Shown here piece after piece: positions 28,001 to 37,752 of a stretch of DNA of 64,000 nucleotides. The notes under the pieces were generated by a model. That model was not told the DNA's origin. It was given only the letters and a program-made list of their open reading frames with translations, and searched no databases. The stretch is from the NCBI GenBank assembly GCA_012522795.1, contig JAAYJT010000031.1, positions 26,252 to 90,251 of the forward strand, in the 5' to 3' direction. The translations under genes and the position numbers were made by a program. The stretch is from Bacteroidales bacterium (GTDB taxonomy: Bacteria > Bacteroidota > Bacteroidia > Bacteroidales > JAAYJT01). How positions within the stretch are numbered: the stretch's first letter is position 1; every line of letters begins with the position of its first letter.

Positions 28001-30547
28001 TCAATTTAAAGAATGCGTTTTCAACTGTTCTTCAAAATCATTTTTATCCAGAGTGGAATTACAAAAAACGTTTTTCTGAACGCCTGGCCATAAATGGAAG
28101 AAATTATCATCAAACCAGGTATGGCTATCAGTAAGATACAGCTGAAGATGAGCTACGAACACATCACTTGTAAGGCTTATATTATAACCTCCCTCAGTTT
28201 TATGTATCTCTTTTGTAATTTTTGGTTTTTCAAGTTTCAATGAACCAAGTTTTTCAAAGAATTTACTGTTAGTATATACTTTCCCGTCATGATCGGTAAA
28301 AACGACTTCAATGATATGAGAAGCAGCATCTTTGCCTGACAATATTTCATTCAATGGTTTTATAAGAACCTTTTGCGAACTGTTAGCCTGAACATTTATT
28401 TCCTTATCGAAGAAAACATTGTGTTCTCCGTTAAAGTTGACAACAGCGGCAGAAAGCTTCCCTCCCGTTTCCTGCAATCTGTCAGAAACCACGTAGATCT
28501 CGCAATTACCTTCATTTAAAATAAGCGACACAAGTATATCTTCATAAAGCTGCCTTGCTCTGTACTGCAATGCTTTCCAGTCGCCGTTCACATCAGTTCC
28601 TGACCAGCTCACAACAGGCCAGCAATCGTTGAGCTGCCAGTAAAGTGTGCCCATACAATATGGTTTAGCCCTGCGCTGTGCTTCAATTGCCATTCCAACA
28701 CCGTGAGCCTGAACCAACTGACTGTTGTATATATAGCCACTAAATGATGATGAACGAAGATTTTCACGGTTAATATACAGGTCTATGGTCTGATAACCTG
28801 CTGAATTCCTTTGGTGGCATTGAAGCATCTCAGAAAAGAGAAAAACATCCTCCTGTGTCTGTATTCCTCTCAAAGTTGCCAATGATGGCATAGCCTGAAA
28901 TCCAAATTCACTCATAAAGCGTGGTACTTTCTCAATATATTTCTCAAAGGGTTCCTGCCCCCACCACACACCCCAATAATGTGCACTTCCGTGGGTCATA
29001 CTCTGTTTTCTGCCCCACCCGTACATTGGTGAAGTAGACTGATAGAACCTGCCCGGATCATAATCAGCAACAGTTTGAGGTAATAAATCGCGAAATACTC
29101 TTTTATAACCTTCCCAAATCTTTGCAGAGTCTTCCTTATTTATTTTATATGTTTTTTGCCATTGCCAGTTGTGCCATCCCTCATCCGATTCATTATTTCC
29201 ACACCATAAAGCAAGGCAGGTATTATTTCTCAGCCGGTTTATCTGTTCTATTGCCTCCTGCCTTACATTTTCAACAAAATTATCATCGCCCGGATACATT
29301 GAACAGGCAAACATAAAATCCTGCCACACCAAAATACCATTACGGCTACAGAGTTCATAAAAAATGTCTCTCTCATAAATACCACCACCCCACACACGAA
29401 GCATATTCATATTTGTTTTCACCGCACGCTCAACAATCTCTTTGTAATCGTCTTCGTTTGGTTCTGTTACAAAGCTGTGCTGAGGAATATAATCAGCGCC
29501 CTTAATATAAAGCGGTACTCCGTTCAGCCTGACATAAAGAGATTTTCCATACTCATCATTCTCATTTACAACTTCTATGGTTCGAACACCATAAGGAATA
29601 TGCTTCTTCCATATATTTCCGGAATTTGTTTTCAACTCAAAACACAGTTCATACATATGTGGGTTTCCCAAACCATTAGTCCACCATAAAACAGGGTCAT
29701 TTATTGAGAACCCGACTTCATATTTTTGTTTTTCAGGGCTTAACTGCAATTTTTCATTAAACAACACTTTTCCGCTGTTACGTTCAGTAATTATAAACCG
29801 TGCTTGCTCGTTAATTTCTGAATTAACCATAAGTTCAGCACTTATAGCAGCTTGTTTTTCGTTTACCTGTGTTGTAAAAAGCTGTATGTCGAAAGGGTGA
29901 TGTTTATCCCAGGTTTCAAGATAAACAGGTTTCCATATGCCGGCCGTAATAAATTTAGGGCCCCAATCCCATCCAAAATGATATGCTGCCTTTCTTGAAA
30001 GGTTCCAGCGACCATCCGGAAGCGGATAGCCCAGAGCAGCAGAATCCTGCAGGTATCTGTTTTCAGCAGATTCAAAAACAATTTCAATCCGGTTTTCACC
30101 TTTTTTCAGATATTCTTTGCAATCTACCTGCCATTTACGGAACATATTATTGGTTTCCAGAATTTTTTCATCATTCAGAAATATTCGGGCATAGGTGTCA
30201 AGACCTTCAAAAACCAGATTAATGTGAGATTTATTCAGAAGTTTATGATCAGCCTTAAAAGTTGTACGATAAACCCAGTTGCTACGCCCTATCCATTGCA
30301 AATCCCTTTCATTACAACCATAAAATGGATCAGGAATCAGATTGTTTTTAAATAAATCAGTATGAACCGTGCCGGGGACTACTGCCGGATGCCAGGTTGA
30401 GTTCTCTTCATCTGCCTGACGAAACTGCCAGTTGTCGTGTAATGAAAATTTCTCGACAAGTTTTTTATCATCTTCTTTTTTACAAGCTGTAAACAGAAAA
30501 CTTGAGAATATAAAAAAAATGAAAATTTGTTTCAATGTTGGTACCAT
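28001..30547 (-). CDS. GH2 beta-mannosidase lipoprotein
   Basis: An 848-residue family 2 glycosidase that releases terminal beta-linked mannose, for example the core mannose of N-glycans or mannan ends. A lipobox ends at C22 (FLFTAC). The N-terminal sugar-binding domain contains WQFRQADEENSTWHPAVVPGTVH and YGCNERDLQWIGRSNWVYRT. The catalytic barrel contains the acid/base E453 in WCGNNESDEGW and the nucleophile E547 in FMSEFGFQAMPS. The segment LYWQLNDCWPVVSWSG is also typical of GH2 mannosidases. It starts just after the stop of the transporter gene (1-bp gap), so the two are translationally coupled. Confidence 0.94.
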   Translation of the reverse strand: MVPTLKQIFIFFIFSSFLFTACKKEDDKKLVEKFSLHDNWQFRQADEENSTWHPAVVPGTVHTDLFKNNLIPDPFYGCNERDLQWIGRSNWVYRTTFKADHKLLNKSHINLVFEGLDTYARIFLNDEKILETNNMFRKWQVDCKEYLKKGENRIEIVFESAENRYLQDSAALGYPLPDGRWNLSRKAAYHFGWDWGPKFITAGIWKPVYLETWDKHHPFDIQLFTTQVNEKQAAISAELMVNSEINEQARFIITERNSGKVLFNEKLQLSPEKQKYEVGFSINDPVLWWTNGLGNPHMYELCFELKTNSGNIWKKHIPYGVRTIEVVNENDEYGKSLYVRLNGVPLYIKGADYIPQHSFVTEPNEDDYKEIVERAVKTNMNMLRVWGGGIYERDIFYELCSRNGILVWQDFMFACSMYPGDDNFVENVRQEAIEQINRLRNNTCLALWCGNNESDEGWHNWQWQKTYKINKEDSAKIWEGYKRVFRDLLPQTVADYDPGRFYQSTSPMYGWGRKQSMTHGSAHYWGVWWGQEPFEKYIEKVPRFMSEFGFQAMPSLATLRGIQTQEDVFLFSEMLQCHQRNSAGYQTIDLYINRENLRSSSFSGYIYNSQLVQAHGVGMAIEAQRRAKPYCMGTLYWQLNDCWPVVSWSGTDVNGDWKALQYRARQLYEDILVSLILNEGNCEIYVVSDRLQETGGKLSAAVVNFNGEHNVFFDKEINVQANSSQKVLIKPLNEILSGKDAASHIIEVVFTDHDGKVYTNSKFFEKLGSLKLEKPKITKEIHKTEGGYNISLTSDVFVAHLQLYLTDSHTWFDDNFFHLWPGVQKNVFCNSTLDKNDFEEQLKTHSLN

Positions 30548-30548
30548 A

Positions 30549-31727
30549 TTACTTTTTACTTGTTTTTAAAGCTATAAATAAAATGTAAAGAACACATGCC
30601 GCCGGAACCAAAAATCCGAGCAAAACATTAATATCAGCCACTTTACCTGTAATGGGAGGTATCACGGCACCACCAACAATTGCGGTTACCATCAATCCTG
30701 AAAGTTCATTGGCACGGGCAGGTAAAGCATCAACTGTGATCGAGAAGATCAAAGGGAACATATTTGCAAATCCCAAACCTATGAGGAAGATTCCGGCAAA
30801 GGCAATATATTGGCTTCCAAAGAATAACATCAGCATACCAAGCATTGAGAGTACAACTGTGTAAACAAGGAACTTCCCTGCCTTTACACTTCGCAGAATA
30901 AATGCCCCTGATAAACGACCTATGAATATTGGCAGGAAAAATAATGCCCATGCCAGCCATAAACCAAAATTACTAATACCATAAGCCTTTTTCATTAAAA
31001 TTGGAACCTGAGCACTCATTGAAACTTCAGCACCTACGTATAAAAATATTCCGAGTACCATCATAAGCACAAACGGATTCTTCAGTAAAGCAAGGCTGGA
31101 AGCTAATGAAGCAGGGCTTGCATCATCGGTTTTCCTTTCAGTAATATTAATGGATTGTATCCATATAAGAGTAATAAGAAGAATCAAAGCAAACAAAGGA
31201 AAAAGAACAGTCCAGTCCATTCCAAACCATAAAGCTACTGCCGGTGGTACAAGGAATCCAAGCGAAGACCCAATAGCTTTTATTGACTGAGCCAGCGAAA
31301 GGTTGCTTGAATATTTACCTTCAGTAGAAACATCACGCATTATTGGGTTTCCTGCTACCTGTAAGGTTGTAGCACCAGCCCCAAGCAGAAAAATCGAGGC
31401 AAACAGGGTATATAGCTTCATTGCTGACTGTGAGCCATCTTGTACCGGGGCGCCATACATCCCAAACAGAATAGGTATGATTAATCCTATGAGAGCTATT
31501 GTCAATCCCATTGAGAGCACATATTTCTTTCCTTTTTTATCCTGAAAAACTCCCAAAGGAATGGACAATATACCAAACATAATAAATCCACTGGTAGTCA
31601 TAAGTGATGCAACAAAATTTGACACCTGAAAAGTCTCCTCAACCAGCGAAACCAATGGTCCAACAACATCGCCAAATCCCATAGCCAGGAATGCAAGAAA
31701 AATTGGAAAAGTTTTGTTCTTTGTCAT
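30549..31727 (-). CDS. FHS-family (FucP-like) sugar MFS transporter
   Basis: A 392-residue twelve-helix inner-membrane transporter of the major facilitator superfamily. The segment LLGAGATTLQVAGNPIMRDV (about 117-136) is the fucose/galactose/glucose:H+ symporter signature, and the FQVSNFVASLMTTSGFIMFG start region also fits. It is the first gene of the transporter, GH2, GH92 module, so the released mannose is its likely cargo; that is inferred from context. It begins 292 bases from the 3' end of the upstream alpha-2-macroglobulin gene, and that gap contains a palindrome that may be an operator. Confidence 0.85.
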   Translation of the reverse strand: MTKNKTFPIFLAFLAMGFGDVVGPLVSLVEETFQVSNFVASLMTTSGFIMFGILSIPLGVFQDKKGKKYVLSMGLTIALIGLIIPILFGMYGAPVQDGSQSAMKLYTLFASIFLLGAGATTLQVAGNPIMRDVSTEGKYSSNLSLAQSIKAIGSSLGFLVPPAVALWFGMDWTVLFPLFALILLITLIWIQSINITERKTDDASPASLASSLALLKNPFVLMMVLGIFLYVGAEVSMSAQVPILMKKAYGISNFGLWLAWALFFLPIFIGRLSGAFILRSVKAGKFLVYTVVLSMLGMLMLFFGSQYIAFAGIFLIGLGFANMFPLIFSITVDALPARANELSGLMVTAIVGGAVIPPITGKVADINVLLGFLVPAACVLYILFIALKTSKK

Positions 31728-31852
31728 AATTGAATTGGTTTTAATGATGATTTCTGAAATTTAATATAAAGCACTTCTTATTTGTACTGATTTTCTTGAA
31801 TAAGATCCTTTGTCTTTTTCCAGGTCATGACACTAATGTGGTTTTCATTGCT

Positions 31853-31868
31853 TTAATGTTGACATTAA
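31853..31868. promoter_or_regulatory. Candidate operator palindrome upstream of the mannose module
   Basis: TTAATGTTGACATTAA is a 16-base palindrome (7-bp arms, two-base centre) about 125 bases upstream of the transporter start. A similar CTAATGTGG half lies 20 bases earlier. No regulator gene is adjacent, so the binding protein is unknown. Nothing else recognisable was seen in the 292-base gap. Confidence 0.3.
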
Positions 31869-32019
31869 TGCAAATCACGATTTTAAAATATCAGGAATTC
31901 ACTTCCGTTTAAAGTCATTATTAACACGTTTTTTAATTCGCTACAAAGATATTAATAAGCTACAACGGTTTAGCCAAATAAGAAAATTGCAGTAAAGCTC
32001 AACAGGGTTTTATTCAAGA

Positions 32020-35000
32020 TCATCTTATCACTTCTACCCACATTCCTTTATCGTACGAATGAATATTCTGATTATACATGGCTTCAACTGAAGGAGCAGG
32101 CAGATAAAAGTGTCCGGCATAAGCAGCCATTAATGATATTTTGAAAACCTTCTTCTGGTTCACTCCCAGATCAAAATACGTCAGCACCCTGTCGTCACGA
32201 ATATCCTGATGCAAAAATGATGAAGATTTTGTGGTTTCCATATCAAACAATCGCTGATTTCTAATTTCCCACCCTGACGGAAAAATCTGATTAAGTATCA
32301 GGTCGGACAACTGAGAGTTCGTAGCTAAATTGCTAACTGTAACCTCAGCAATGAAATCAGTACCGGATTTTATCCTGCGAACATCAATTTCACCACCTTC
32401 CAGGCCAAGATAGCGTACTGATACCCTGATATTGTTCTCGGATGCAATCTCATCACCCGGGGCGGGAATGCCCTTTGTAAATAATCTGACATACAATGGA
32501 GCATTAATGTCATTCTGAACCAGTATGCTGCCACTTTCTTTCGCAGATATTAAACTGACTTCTGAAATAGTATTATTTGCTTTTACAGCCACAGGCTTAG
32601 CGTTATCAAGGCTATAACTTGCTTTGATTGAATGACTTGTAGTTTCACCAGCCTTATACTTTGAAACAGCTATCAATGAGTAAGCAGTGGTTTGGGTGCT
32701 CATCCATAAGCCGGAGCTGAGAGCCTGACTGACCTCTTTAAGTAATTCAAAGGCTTTTTGACGTTCGTTGAGATAAACCAATGTTTCAAGTATCATAGCA
32801 CGATCTCTGGTAGCTGAGCCATAGGTTTCAGAAAGTTCAGTATATTCTTTTACCTTACTGTCAAGGCCATTGATAATATTATTCGATATTTTTTTCTGAC
32901 CTATAAGTGCATAAGCTGCTGCCAGCCTCCATGATGCAGCCACTGACAGATCAGTGCGTTCGCGCAAACGATTCATAGCCCCCGTTTCAGGAGATTTTGC
33001 CATAGTAAGCGTAAACAAGCGATATGCCTGTACCAGATCAGGCTGACTGTATGCATAACGTGTTGACTTAGTTGTTTTACCCCATGCACGAGCAGCAACC
33101 TGCTGATAACCAAGCCATTGTTTTTTAACTCCAGGAGGTAGCGCATAACCAAGCGCCTCAGCTTCAAGCATAAAATGTCCGGCATAAGTAGTAGCCCATT
33201 CATCGGTAAATCTCCCTCCTGCCCAGGTTGAAAAACTACCATCCGGCAATTGAAAAGATTTCAAACGGCTAAGAGCCGCTTTTATATTATTCTCTGTACG
33301 TTGCTTTTCTGCTTCGTCAAGATTGGTTAAATGACCTAAAAATAATTGCGGGAAAGCAATTGAAGTTATTTGCTCCAGACAACCATGCGGATAACCGAGA
33401 AGATACTTCAGACGTGATGTAAGATCAATTGGTGGCATAGTACTGAGTTCCATCCAAAGGCTATTGGTACCCGGCAAACCAAAAAATGCGTAATCCAGCG
33501 TACCATTTTTGCTGGATTCAAGAAGCATATTTCTGGTGATAACCTGTTCAGTATTCGGATTTCTTACTCCTATTTCAATATCATGCGAGGCAGTTTCATT
33601 GCCTGAAATAGCCGTAACATTTATTTTTCCAATTCCAGCCCGGTTCGCAGTTTTCAATTCAAAAAACACAGTTTTATCGCCTGAGTTAGAAAATTCAATA
33701 TTTTTACTTTCCACCCTGCCGGCAAACATATCATTCACCTGAACATTTACTGTTACATTACGCTGTTTGCTATCCATTGAAAAAACTGTAACCGGAAGAC
33801 TAAATGTTTCATTAGGTCCTAAAACCCGGGGCATGGTCGCCAATACCATCAATGATTTGCGTACCGGGGTCTGTTTATGAGCAAAGCCGTACGCCTGACG
33901 ATTGCCCGCAACCACCATGGTTCTGACTGAACCAATATACTGCGGCAGCTCAATATTTATTTCCTGTTTTTGTTTTGGTTTTATTGTAAATGGTCCTAAA
34001 AATTTCACAACAGGTTTGAACCTGTTAGCCAGATTAGCATCTTCAGCAAACACAAATTCATCGCCACCTATGCTGAACAATTGTTCGAATTTGCCTCCAA
34101 ATGCCCCTATCACGTAATCATAAATATCCCAGGATCGCACGCCCAAAGCCTCACGGGCAAAAAACTTTTCCCAAGGATCAGGGGTTTTAAAACGGGTAAG
34201 ACTAAGAAGTCCTTCGTCAACAATGGCAAGGGTATAAGTCATTTCCTTTCCGGTTTCCTCAAAAACAGTGATTTTAAAAGGCTTTTCGGGTTCAAGCACA
34301 TCGGGCATTGAAATTACTGGCTGCAGATGTGTTGAAGGATCATCAACCATTATGGGTAAAATGCCATACAAACGAACCGGAAGGTCATTAACAGTCTGAG
34401 AATGAGGTTGAATCAAACTGATATGAATATATGCATTGGGTATCATTTCATGGGTGATTGACAATTCGGCTGTAGTTTCGTTATCCTTAGTATTAACCCT
34501 GAATATGTCAATGACCCGGGTTCCGTTTTCAATGCTGATAATTGCCGATCCTCCTTCTGAGGAAGGGAATGTTATTTTTGCCCTGTCGCCGGGTTTATAT
34601 TTTTCCTGATCGGTTGTGAAAGTAAGCATTGTTGCTCCATCTGCCACTGAACGTTTTGGGCGCCCGGCAGTAGAAGGCCAGTCAAAGAACCACATTTCAC
34701 CTGTGCTATGACCGCTTACCGGGTCAGACACTTTTACATAAAAGCGTCCCCAATCGTTGTCAGGAATCTTTAAACTAAAAGACCCCTTGCCATCCTGCAC
34801 AGTAGCAGTTTTGGTATAATAAGGTTTTACTTCATATTGCCTCATGTACTGTGCAATATTGTGCTCATAGGCATTCCACCACCAGTTCCAGTCAATTTTA
34901 TAAACCTCTATATCCAGTTTCCTGTTATTTACAGGAGAACCATCAGCAAATAAAGATGCAATCTGAATTTTATATTCCCTGTCAGTGTCGAGCATTCTGT

Positions 35001-37647
35001 AACGGTTCATCTCCGGTGTTTTTATACCTGCATAGGCGGTATATGGTGAAAATTGCTTTTCAATGCCATCAATACTGAACTCACCACCTCCTTCAAATAC
35101 ACGGGTTGTAAAAAAAGCTTTGAGCATTCCAGGAGCATTGGTAATTTTTGCCAATTCAATATTAAATGTTGCAATACCACGCTCATCGAGTTTGTTGTTG
35201 AAAACTGTTTTTTCTTCAGAAGCAAATATCTTTTCAGGATCATCAAAGGTATAAGTCTCCCAGCCCTTAAACCGTGTTTTTACCGGACTTAAACGCAAAT
35301 TAACATCTGCCCTGAGATTGTGTGCCGCAGCTCCGTGCAGCCATTCGGCTTTAAGAGTTGCACGGGTAGCAGGCTGATGCGTAAGAATATGGCGGTCGAA
35401 ATCAAGATCAATTTTTAAACGATTAGGTTTTATGCTTTCAATTTTTATTCTCTGTTTGAACTCTGCACCGCCAACTTTCACAACAGCAGTCCAATTTCCA
35501 GTGGGAGCATCGTGTGCTGTACGGGTTATAAAAGTATAAAACCCATTATTGCCCTGGGCTTTGGTAATTCGGTCATGTATCTGCCCTAAAGGATTCAGTA
35601 ATTCAAAATTAACAGGATGATCAGCAGGCAAAATATTGTTTTTATCCTCAAGTATAAAACTCAGAAACAAAGTGTCGCCAGGGCGCCACACACCACGTTC
35701 CCCATAGATGAAGCCCTTTAATCCCTGCTGAACAACATCGCCCGAAACATCAAAATTACTTACTGATAAAGCCACATTTTCTGATAATTTCAAATACGAC
35801 CTTTGTTTGTCCTGTTTCGCGATCAGCAAAAATGGTTTGCCATCAGGTTCAAGAACAGCCATCCCCTGATCGTTAGTACGCCCTTCAGCAATAAGCTGAT
35901 TCTGATAATTATATACTTCTGTTACCACATTTTGCATTGGGCGGGTAGTAATCAGATCAGAAACCAGAACAAAAAGTTTTCCGTCGCCACCCTGTTTTGC
36001 TATTATACCAAGGTCAGAAGCAAGTATGTTGCGTCTTACTGATTTATCCCTGTTATAATACTGCGGATAACACGGATCATTGCGTCTTTGATACCATGTT
36101 TCGTAATCCACATAATCATAATCATCATATTCATAATAATAATCGCTATAATACCAGTACGAAGCATCATCATATGTTTGTGATTCCTTTTCAAAATCAG
36201 CTTTATCAATTGCATCCAACTCCGATTGCGAAGGCAGTGAATTTGATTCAGCACAGGGAAAGGTTGAATGTATCCTTTTGAACGACAGCTCAATGCGATA
36301 AATAGCTCCCGGATCAGGCTGGATCATATCTGCCAGATCGAGCGAAAATGTATTCCAGCGATTAAGATCAAGCAATTCCTGTTGATTAAGAAGTATTGTC
36401 TTTTTCAGTATCAGCCTTCCGGCTCTTTTTAACTCACCACTGTCTCCAAGATCATTTATTTGTAGAAAAAACGGAATATTCTGTTCAAAAAGTTTTACTA
36501 CACGCATTTCAACTGCCCGCAGGCTTATAGCCCTGAAAGGTAAAACCAGCCCTTCAGACCCGGGTAAAATAACACCTTTGCCCGGAATACTGACCTCAGG
36601 TCTGGCATGGTTAAAGTAAATAACTTTACTTATCTCGTTATTTAGCCTGCGACCTTCAAAGTTTTTCAGCGCTGCTTCAACACTCAGCACAAAATCGCCT
36701 TCAGTCTGTGATAAAGGATTGACAATAATAACATTATGATTAACAGTAACAGAAATATCCTTGTGTTTTTTTTGCTCTTTCTGCTCAATAAGGCTGATAA
36801 GCCCGTTAAAATCCTGTTTTTCATCAATTGGATCAGAAAAGCGGATTATTGCCTTTTGTTCGGGCAAATTCTTAACGGTGATATCAATTACGGAAAAAAC
36901 ATCTTTAGCAGGAATATTTACTTCATCGGTTTCCTGAGTGCTTATATTCAATGGCTTGCCATTCCAATTTAATTTAAATGTATAATCACTGGCAAGGCGT
37001 GGAATACTATCAATTTCAAAGCGGTGTACATGACCTCCGGCATCATGTTCCCAGATCACAGGATAAGAAGTATTTGCAGTCTGAGCTTCCAGCATTTTTT
37101 CAACAGTCATTGGTTCAACAAAGTCAGCAGTTCGCAAAACTCCGTGTAATGCGTAGAGATCATTACGATTTTTATGTTTTGAAACCAAACCTTCAATTTC
37201 ACTTAAAAACCCCTGACGTATAGTCCGGAAACTAAAATCAAAGCTTTTTATATCTGAGGCAATTTCCGGTAACTCCAACAATAAAAAAGAAGCCTGATAA
37301 ACTGTTGATGAAGGCAATGTTTTGGCAGGGCGAAATTCAATAGTGCGACTGTCAACCCAAAAGGCTTCGCCCTCAATGGAGGGCTTGAATTTAAAAACTT
37401 TTCTGCCTACGAGAGTATCTGCAGTATGAGCCCCGGGGTAATTCTCCGACAATACAACACGAATGTATGACTGCCCCGAAATGGTTCCTGAAGTATATGC
37501 AGAGACTAAAGGATGAAATGGGGGTATTTTATCTTTTGCAGGTTGCACGCAGGTGCTGAAACAAAAAACAATGGCTGTAAGAATCAATAAGCTGTACAAG
37601 TTGCCTTTAGGAATTTTCATAGCTATCAGGGTTAAAATTGAAGGCAT
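32020..37647 (-). CDS. Alpha-2-macroglobulin family lipoprotein with thioester motif
   Basis: A 1875-residue periplasmic or surface lipoprotein related to bacterial alpha-2-macroglobulins, which trap proteases that enter the periplasm. The lipobox ends at C33 as numbered here (FSTC). A second ATG at 37620 gives MKIPKGNLYSL and is the better start, because it opens directly on a signal peptide and leaves room for a leader after a TATCTTTA element at 37647-37654. Macroglobulin-type beta domains fill most of the length. The thioester motif is present as C1423-L-E-Q in YPHGCLEQITS, followed by the helical TED repeats. A Tyr/Asp-rich stretch near residues 490-530 precedes an RRNDPCYPQYY segment. 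It lies 105 bp after miaA. Confidence 0.9.
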   Translation of the reverse strand: MPSILTLIAMKIPKGNLYSLLILTAIVFCFSTCVQPAKDKIPPFHPLVSAYTSGTISGQSYIRVVLSENYPGAHTADTLVGRKVFKFKPSIEGEAFWVDSRTIEFRPAKTLPSSTVYQASFLLLELPEIASDIKSFDFSFRTIRQGFLSEIEGLVSKHKNRNDLYALHGVLRTADFVEPMTVEKMLEAQTANTSYPVIWEHDAGGHVHRFEIDSIPRLASDYTFKLNWNGKPLNISTQETDEVNIPAKDVFSVIDITVKNLPEQKAIIRFSDPIDEKQDFNGLISLIEQKEQKKHKDISVTVNHNVIIVNPLSQTEGDFVLSVEAALKNFEGRRLNNEISKVIYFNHARPEVSIPGKGVILPGSEGLVLPFRAISLRAVEMRVVKLFEQNIPFFLQINDLGDSGELKRAGRLILKKTILLNQQELLDLNRWNTFSLDLADMIQPDPGAIYRIELSFKRIHSTFPCAESNSLPSQSELDAIDKADFEKESQTYDDASYWYYSDYYYEYDDYDYVDYETWYQRRNDPCYPQYYNRDKSVRRNILASDLGIIAKQGGDGKLFVLVSDLITTRPMQNVVTEVYNYQNQLIAEGRTNDQGMAVLEPDGKPFLLIAKQDKQRSYLKLSENVALSVSNFDVSGDVVQQGLKGFIYGERGVWRPGDTLFLSFILEDKNNILPADHPVNFELLNPLGQIHDRITKAQGNNGFYTFITRTAHDAPTGNWTAVVKVGGAEFKQRIKIESIKPNRLKIDLDFDRHILTHQPATRATLKAEWLHGAAAHNLRADVNLRLSPVKTRFKGWETYTFDDPEKIFASEEKTVFNNKLDERGIATFNIELAKITNAPGMLKAFFTTRVFEGGGEFSIDGIEKQFSPYTAYAGIKTPEMNRYRMLDTDREYKIQIASLFADGSPVNNRKLDIEVYKIDWNWWWNAYEHNIAQYMRQYEVKPYYTKTATVQDGKGSFSLKIPDNDWGRFYVKVSDPVSGHSTGEMWFFDWPSTAGRPKRSVADGATMLTFTTDQEKYKPGDRAKITFPSSEGGSAIISIENGTRVIDIFRVNTKDNETTAELSITHEMIPNAYIHISLIQPHSQTVNDLPVRLYGILPIMVDDPSTHLQPVISMPDVLEPEKPFKITVFEETGKEMTYTLAIVDEGLLSLTRFKTPDPWEKFFAREALGVRSWDIYDYVIGAFGGKFEQLFSIGGDEFVFAEDANLANRFKPVVKFLGPFTIKPKQKQEINIELPQYIGSVRTMVVAGNRQAYGFAHKQTPVRKSLMVLATMPRVLGPNETFSLPVTVFSMDSKQRNVTVNVQVNDMFAGRVESKNIEFSNSGDKTVFFELKTANRAGIGKINVTAISGNETASHDIEIGVRNPNTEQVITRNMLLESSKNGTLDYAFFGLPGTNSLWMELSTMPPIDLTSRLKYLLGYPHGCLEQITSIAFPQLFLGHLTNLDEAEKQRTENNIKAALSRLKSFQLPDGSFSTWAGGRFTDEWATTYAGHFMLEAEALGYALPPGVKKQWLGYQQVAARAWGKTTKSTRYAYSQPDLVQAYRLFTLTMAKSPETGAMNRLRERTDLSVAASWRLAAAYALIGQKKISNNIINGLDSKVKEYTELSETYGSATRDRAMILETLVYLNERQKAFELLKEVSQALSSGLWMSTQTTAYSLIAVSKYKAGETTSHSIKASYSLDNAKPVAVKANNTISEVSLISAKESGSILVQNDINAPLYVRLFTKGIPAPGDEIASENNIRVSVRYLGLEGGEIDVRRIKSGTDFIAEVTVSNLATNSQLSDLILNQIFPSGWEIRNQRLFDMETTKSSSFLHQDIRDDRVLTYFDLGVNQKKVFKISLMAAYAGHFYLPAPSVEAMYNQNIHSYDKGMWVEVIR

Positions 37648-37752
37648 AAAGATACAGTTAAATACAAAAGAAAAAGCACTTAATGAACATAATTAGTATG
37701 AGATGTTATCAGTAATAAAAGGCAAATAAGAATATCATAATTTATGAACATC

